Below are positions 59,902 through 64,000 of a stretch of DNA of 64,000 nt, piece after piece. The DNA is from Mesorhizobium_K marinum (GTDB lineage: Bacteria > Pseudomonadota > Alphaproteobacteria > Rhizobiales > Rhizobiaceae). Made by a program: the position numbers and the translations under genes. Under the pieces are notes generated by a model, which worked only from the letters and a program-made list of their open reading frames with translations, searched no databases and had not been told where the DNA came from. The stretch's first letter is position 1; the number at the start of each line of letters is the position of its first letter. The stretch lies in assembly GCF_040813715.1 (NCBI RefSeq), contig NZ_JBFOCH010000028.1; one strand, written 5' to 3'.

Positions 59902-61593
59902 TTAGAGTGTCGCCTCTCGGTCGCGGGCCAGCGCCCCCGACAGCACCAGCACCGGGATGAGCGCGGTCAGCATGATGACGATGGCGGCCGCCGCGCCGTC
60001 CTGCGGCGCGCCGCGCGAGGCGTTCTCGTAGACGTGGGTCGCCAGGGTCGAGAAGCCGAAGGGCCGCAGCAGGATGGTCGCCGACAACTCCTTGGCTGTG
60101 TCGACGAAGACCAGCACCGCCGCGGTGAGGATCGCCGGCTTGAGAAGCGGCAGCAGCACGGAGACCGCGCTCTGGCCCGGCGTGCGGCCGAGGCTGCGCG
60201 CGGCTTCGTCGATGTTGCGGGGCAGCTTGTCCAGGCCCGAACGGATCGCGCCCTCGGCGAGCGCCACGAAGCGGATCGTGCAGGCGAGCACGATGCCTGC
60301 CGCCGAACCGGTCAGCAGAAGCCCCGTCGACACGTCGAACTGTGCGCGCATGAAGGCGTCGATGCCGTTGTCGAAGCGCGCCAGCACGAACAGCAGCCCA
60401 AGCCCAAGTATGCCGCCCGGCAGTGCATAGCCGATCGAGGCCAGCCTGACGGTCGCCGTCATCCCCGGGGACCGCACAAGCCTGACCGCGTTCAGCAGGA
60501 ACAGAGCCAGCGTGACCGTGAGCAAGGCCGTCGATCCGGCCGTGACCAGGCTGTTCAGGAAGGCATCGGCCAGGTCGGGCGAGCGGAACTGGTCGAGACG
60601 CCTCAGTGCGTAGGAGCCGAACACCAGAGCGGGGATGCCGAAACCGAGCAGCACGGGCAGGGCGGTCAGCAGCGTCGCCAGCATCCGCCAGGCGCCTTTC
60701 AGCGCCAAGCGCGGCGGCTGCGCCTTCATGTGGGTGGCGCGCCCGGTATGGAAGCGGCGTCGGCTGCGCGCCCAGCTTTCCGCACCGAGGATGGCGAAGA
60801 CCAGGAGCAGCATGATCAGCGCGATCTGGGCGCCGCCCTCGAGGCTGCCGCGCGCCAGCCACGTCTGGTAGACTGCGACGGTCAGTGTCCTGACGCCGAG
60901 ATATTCGGCGGCGCCGATGTCGTTGATCGTCTCCATCAGCACCAGCGCCACGCCGGCGACGATCGCCGGGCGCGCCACCGGGAGCAGCACGCGCCAGAAC
61001 ACCTTGGCCGGCCGCGCGCCGAGCGTGCGGGCGACGTCGGCGATGTTCCTGCCCTGCATCAGGAAGACGATGCGGGTCGTCAGGTAGACATAGGGATAGA
61101 GCACGGACGACAGCACCAGCGCACAGCCGGTCGTCGAGCGGATGTCGGGGAACCAGTAGTCGCGCGCCGTCTGAAAGCCGAACGCAGCGCGCACCAGGCC
61201 CTGCACCGGCCCGGAATAGTCGAAAAACTCGCCGAAGGCGTAGGCCGCGAGGTAGGAGGGCACGGCGAGCGGCAGCACCAGTGCCCAGGACAGCGTGCGC
61301 CGCAGCGGAAATTCGTAGGCGACGACCACCCAGGCGGAAGCGACGCCGGCGACGCCGGTGCCGACCGCAACCATCGCCATCAGCGCCAGCGTTGTGAGGC
61401 TCGCGCCCGGCAGCACGTTGCGCAACAGGTGCGGCCAGTCCTCGCCGGTTCCCGACAGCGCCACATAGGCGAGCGAAACCATCGGCATCAGCACCACGGC
61501 CGAGACCGCGAACGCCACGAACGTCAGCCAGGCGTGGTGCGGGTGCCGTGCGGCACGCGCCAGCGGCCGTGCCGGGGGTCCGGCCGGCGCCAT
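59902..61593 (-). CDS. fbpB: iron(III) ABC transporter permease FbpB
   Basis: A 563-residue fused permease with about twelve membrane segments in two halves, each with its own EAA loop: DVARTLGARPAKVFWRVLLP near residue 190 and EAARSLGRTPGQSAVSVLLP near 475. This is the FbpB/SfuB pattern. The start is uncertain: ATG at 61593 is used, a TTG at 61641 adds 16 residues, and neither has a strong ribosome site. It follows fbpA in the same direction. No ATPase gene follows. Confidence 0.88.
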   Translation of the reverse strand: MAPAGPPARPLARAARHPHHAWLTFVAFAVSAVVLMPMVSLAYVALSGTGEDWPHLLRNVLPGASLTTLALMAMVAVGTGVAGVASAWVVVAYEFPLRRTLSWALVLPLAVPSYLAAYAFGEFFDYSGPVQGLVRAAFGFQTARDYWFPDIRSTTGCALVLSSVLYPYVYLTTRIVFLMQGRNIADVARTLGARPAKVFWRVLLPVARPAIVAGVALVLMETINDIGAAEYLGVRTLTVAVYQTWLARGSLEGGAQIALIMLLLVFAILGAESWARSRRRFHTGRATHMKAQPPRLALKGAWRMLATLLTALPVLLGFGIPALVFGSYALRRLDQFRSPDLADAFLNSLVTAGSTALLTVTLALFLLNAVRLVRSPGMTATVRLASIGYALPGGILGLGLLFVLARFDNGIDAFMRAQFDVSTGLLLTGSAAGIVLACTIRFVALAEGAIRSGLDKLPRNIDEAARSLGRTPGQSAVSVLLPLLKPAILTAAVLVFVDTAKELSATILLRPFGFSTLATHVYENASRGAPQDGAAAAIVIMLTALIPVLVLSGALARDREATL

Positions 61594-61732
61594 GCTCGCG
61601 TTCACACCCTGCGCCCCTGCCAAGATCGAGTTCGTCCCCAATGGAAATGCCGGGCCGCCCCCTGGCAGCCCGGCCTGGATGTCGTCGTAGCCGCCCGGAA
61701 CCGATCCTCGGCCCGCTGCGGCTGCGAAGCTA

Positions 61733-62767
61733 TTAGGACGACGGACCGTCGTCGAGCCCGACCCGGTCGACCATCTCCGATGCCTCCTTGCGGTGGCTGG
61801 CGATCTCGGCGAGCGGCAGCGTGTCGGCGTCGAGCGTCCCGAAGGACTTCACCATCTCGGACGGCTCAAGCCCGGGCTCCACCGGATATTCGAAGTTCTT
61901 CTCGGCGTAGACCTGCTGCGCCTTGTGGCTGGCCAGGAACTGGATGAGCTTGACGGCATTGTCGCGGTTGGGCGCATTCCTGGCGAGCGCGATGCCCGAG
62001 ATGTTGACGTGCGTCTTGCCGTTCTCGAAGGTCGGGAAGAGCACGTTGATGGCGTTGCCCCATTCCTTCTCCTTCGGGTCCTTCTCGTTGGTGCGCATCA
62101 GCCCGACATAGTAGGTGTTGCCGATCGCGATGTCGCACTGGCCGGCGACGATGGCGCCCGCCTGCGGACGGTCGCCGCCGTCCGGCTTGCGGCCGAGATT
62201 GGCCTTCAGGCCCTTAAGCCATTCCTCGCTCTTCTCTGGCCCCCAATGGGCGATCGCCGCCGAGATCAGGGCGAGATTGTAGTCGTGCTGGCCCGAGCGC
62301 ATGCACAGCTTGCCCTTCCACTTGGGATCGGCGAGATCGGCATAGGTGATCGCCGTGTCCTTCACGCGGTCCTTGGAGGCATAGACCACGCGGGCACGCT
62401 TGGTCAGGCCGAACCAGTGTCCTTCGGGATCGCGGTATTCTTCCGGCAGCAGCGCGTTCACCGTCTGGTCGTCGAGCGCCTGCGTGATGCCGGCTTCCTT
62501 GGCCTTGGTCAGGCGGGCGATGTCGACCGTCATGATGACGTCGGCCGGCGAGTTCTGCCCTTCCGCCGCGATGCGCTCCTCAAGGCCCTTGTCGAGGAAC
62601 AGCACCTGCGTCTTGATCCCCGTCTCGGCCGTGAAGGCGTCGAGCACCGGCTGGATCAGTTCCGGCTGGCGATAGGTGTAGATGTTGACGCTGCCGTCCG
62701 CGTAGGCGGTGCCGGAAAACACCGTGGCCAGCGCGAGGGCTGCCACGAAATTCGTCCAGAGTGTCAT
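61733..62767 (-). CDS. fbpA: iron(III) ABC transporter substrate-binding protein FbpA
   Basis: A 344-residue periplasmic ferric-binding protein. The signal peptide spans residues 1-23 (ending AYA). The mature start is GSVNIYTYRQPELIQPVLDAF. The consecutive tyrosines in GNTYYVGL (near residue 210) are the iron ligands of this family. AGGAGAAAC precedes the ATG at 62767. First gene of fbpAB, under an iron-responsive promoter. Confidence 0.92.
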   Translation of the reverse strand: MTLWTNFVAALALATVFSGTAYADGSVNIYTYRQPELIQPVLDAFTAETGIKTQVLFLDKGLEERIAAEGQNSPADVIMTVDIARLTKAKEAGITQALDDQTVNALLPEEYRDPEGHWFGLTKRARVVYASKDRVKDTAITYADLADPKWKGKLCMRSGQHDYNLALISAAIAHWGPEKSEEWLKGLKANLGRKPDGGDRPQAGAIVAGQCDIAIGNTYYVGLMRTNEKDPKEKEWGNAINVLFPTFENGKTHVNISGIALARNAPNRDNAVKLIQFLASHKAQQVYAEKNFEYPVEPGLEPSEMVKSFGTLDADTLPLAEIASHRKEASEMVDRVGLDDGPSS

Positions 62768-62847
62768 TGTGTTTCTCCTGGCCATCGAGGGTCTCGGTGC
62801 GGCGCGTCGCTGCACGGCATTCGCTGTTCTGGAGACAGAACGCGCCC

Positions 62848-62876
62848 TCTATCTTAAATCTGACTAATCTCGTCAA
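62848..62876 (-). promoter_or_regulatory. fbpA promoter
   Basis: On the minus strand TTGACG (62876-62871) and GATAGA (62853-62848) are spaced 17 bp, a good σ70-type promoter about 80 bp before the fbpA start. The IRO box overlaps its -35 element. Confidence 0.6.
62861..62875. promoter_or_regulatory. RirA-type IRO box
   Basis: TGA-N9-TCA matches the iron-responsive operator consensus of rhizobial RirA. It overlaps the fbpA -35 element, the position expected for repression in iron-replete cells. Confidence 0.6.
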
Positions 62877-62911
62877 GATAAATTCGAGAAAAATCGACAG
62901 GAAATCAATAG

Positions 62912-62928
62912 TTTAGAACGGTTCTAAA
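62912..62928. promoter_or_regulatory. Irr-type ICE palindrome
   Basis: TTTAGAA-CGG-TTCTAAA is a perfect palindrome matching the iron control element bound by Irr in rhizobia. It lies about 35 bp upstream of the fbpA -35 element, a position compatible with activation under iron limitation. Confidence 0.7.
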
Positions 62929-62986
62929 GTGGAGATGCATGGAATAGATTTTGGCGGGGGCATTGATGCCGGGCGCGGATTTTCGC

Positions 62987-62987
62987 N
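62987..62987. other. single-N join without visible duplication
   Basis: This N lies between the fbp promoter region and the histidine kinase gene. No repeated block is seen on its two sides, so adjacency of fbpA and the kinase in the genome is unproven. The rest of 62929-63100 holds no recognised gene. Confidence 0.8.
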
Positions 62988-63100
62988 CCCGGTGGCGATC
63001 GCCCAACATGCCGTTGCAGGTCCTCGCGGCCGGCAGCCATCCGAAGTTCAGCCGTTGAACGGCTGAGCCTCGCACCAGCTCTTGCTGGGTGAAGCTCCGC

Positions 63101-64000
63101 CTATTCGGCCAGCACCCTTGTCGGCGGGAACGCCACTTCCACCAGCGTGCCTTCGCCTGGTGTCGAGTGGATGGAGAACTTCGCGCGGTTGGCTTCGACC
63201 ATCGCCTTGGTCAGCGGCAGGCCGAGGCCGGTGCCGTCGCCGCGCGTGCGCTTCAGCGAGTTGATCTGCTTGAAGGGCTTCAGCGCCTGCTCGATCTCGG
63301 CCGGCGTCATGCCGATGCCGGTGTCGCGCACCCTGAGCACGACCTCGCCGTCGGCTTCGTAGGCCGTCGACACGATCACCTGCCCGCCGGCCTGCGTGTA
63401 GCGCACCGCGTTGGAGAGCACGTTGAGCGCGATCTGGCGCACGCTGCGCAGGTCCGCCACCACGTCGGGCAGTTTCGAAGCGAAGCTCGAGCGGATGATC
63501 ACGCGCTCGCGGTTGGCCTGCGGCTGCATCATCGCCACCGTCTCGGCGAGCGTCTCGTTCAGCGACACCGCCTCGTAGTTCATCTCCTGCTGCCCGGCCT
63601 CGATCTTGGAGATGTCGAGCAGGTCGTTCACGAGGTCGAGCACATGGCTGCCCGAGCGGTTGATGTCGCGCAGATAGTCGCGGTAGCGGTCGTTGGCGAC
63701 CGGCCCGAACTTCTCGTCGAGCATCAGTTCGGAAAAGCCGATGATGGCGTTGAGCGGGGTGCGGATCTCGTGGCTGACGCGCGCCAGGAAGTCGCTCTTG
63801 TGCGATGAGGCGCGCTCCGCGGTGGCGCGCGCCTGCGTCAGTTCCTCCTCGGCGCGCTTCCACTGCGTGATGTCGCGCACCACGGCGCAGTAGCCGCTGT
63901 CGCCCGGCAGCCGGCCGATCGTCATGAAGAGGGGGATGAAGCGGCCCTGCGCCTCGCGGCCGATCACCTCGCGACCGTCGTTCAGCACGCTTGCCACGCC
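63101..64000 (-). CDS. PAS-containing sensor histidine kinase, C-terminal part (PleC/DivJ/PdhS-like)
   Basis: The visible 299 residues start inside a PAS domain (GRFIPLFMTIGRLPGDSGYCAVVRDITQWK). The dimerisation and phosphoacceptor helix has VSHEIRTPLNAIIGFSE, and the ATPase domain has LSNAVRYT (N box), DTGIGM (G1) and GTGLGLPL (G2). The final IHSTPGEGTLVEVAFP is typical of the PleC/DivJ/PdhS kinases of alphaproteobacterial cell-cycle control. The 5' part lies beyond the window edge, so identity within that group is not settled. Confidence 0.88.
   Translation of the reverse strand, partial: GVASVLNDGREVIGREAQGRFIPLFMTIGRLPGDSGYCAVVRDITQWKRAEEELTQARATAERASSHKSDFLARVSHEIRTPLNAIIGFSELMLDEKFGPVANDRYRDYLRDINRSGSHVLDLVNDLLDISKIEAGQQEMNYEAVSLNETLAETVAMMQPQANRERVIIRSSFASKLPDVVADLRSVRQIALNVLSNAVRYTQAGGQVIVSTAYEADGEVVLRVRDTGIGMTPAEIEQALKPFKQINSLKRTRGDGTGLGLPLTKAMVEANRAKFSIHSTPGEGTLVEVAFPPTRVLAE

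Overview
The window is a GC-rich stretch of an alphaproteobacterial chromosome, most likely from the order Hyphomicrobiales (Rhizobiales), family Phyllobacteriaceae or a Mesorhizobium relative. The evidence is the dense set of ABC importers, a zwf-pgl-edd Entner-Doudoroff operon, a RamB-type regulator divergent from aceA, palindromic intergenic mosaic elements of rhizobial type, and an iron-uptake promoter carrying both a RirA-type IRO box and a perfect Irr-type ICE palindrome. No phage, transposase, CRISPR array, rRNA or tRNA was seen.

Layout. 0-6.1 kb: small membrane protein, a branched-chain-amino-acid-type ABC importer (binding protein, livHMGF) and a GNAT acetyltransferase. 6.2-8 kb: zinc alcohol dehydrogenase and an Rrf2 regulator. 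8.2-13 kb: ugpBAEC, uptake of glycerol-3-phosphate. 13-24.3 kb: a surface-polysaccharide cluster with flippase, GNAT-like protein, Wzz/GumC-type protein, Wzy/O-antigen-ligase-like protein, GT4 glycosyltransferase, a two-part protein with a GINT1-like propeller, GH5 hydrolase and WecG-type glycosyltransferase. 24.5-28.9 kb: proC, folD, a GlxA-type AraC regulator and an EamA exporter. 29.4-30.7 kb: PLP-dependent decarboxylase. 30.9-34.7 kb: two paralogous secreted von Willebrand A proteins, the second with four Ig-like repeats. 34.8-36.7 kb: ABC-F protein behind an elaborate leader. 36.7-36.9 kb: scar of a vapBC-like toxin-antitoxin pair. 37-41 kb: edd, pgl, zwf. 41.3-43.1 kb: SDR oxidoreductase and serine hydrolase. 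43.1-45.9 kb: putrescine-catabolism pair (puuB, puuA-like). 46-50.2 kb: orphan receiver domain, small protein, aceA and ramB. 50.4-55.6 kb: EamA exporter and potFGHI polyamine importer. 55.6-59.6 kb: AsmA protein and acetoacetyl-CoA synthetase. 59.7-59.9 kb: candidate small RNA with a strong terminator. 59.9-62.9 kb: fbpB and fbpA. 63.1-64 kb: 3' part of a sensor histidine kinase.

The sequence is a scaffold with unresolved joins. Almost every run of one to three Ns sits between two near-identical direct copies of 57-330 bp, often with a few mismatches. These look like overlapping contig ends that were not merged, probably from a strain mixture. Deleting one copy plus the Ns restores an open frame in ugpC, the wzy-like gene, the GH5 gene, proC, the first VWA gene and ramB, so these genes are intact in the organism and broken only in the assembly.

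Metabolically the region suits a soil or plant-associated heterotroph: it imports amino acids, glycerol phosphate, polyamines and iron, uses sugars through the Entner-Doudoroff pathway, uses acetate or fatty acids through the glyoxylate bypass, and builds an exopolysaccharide.
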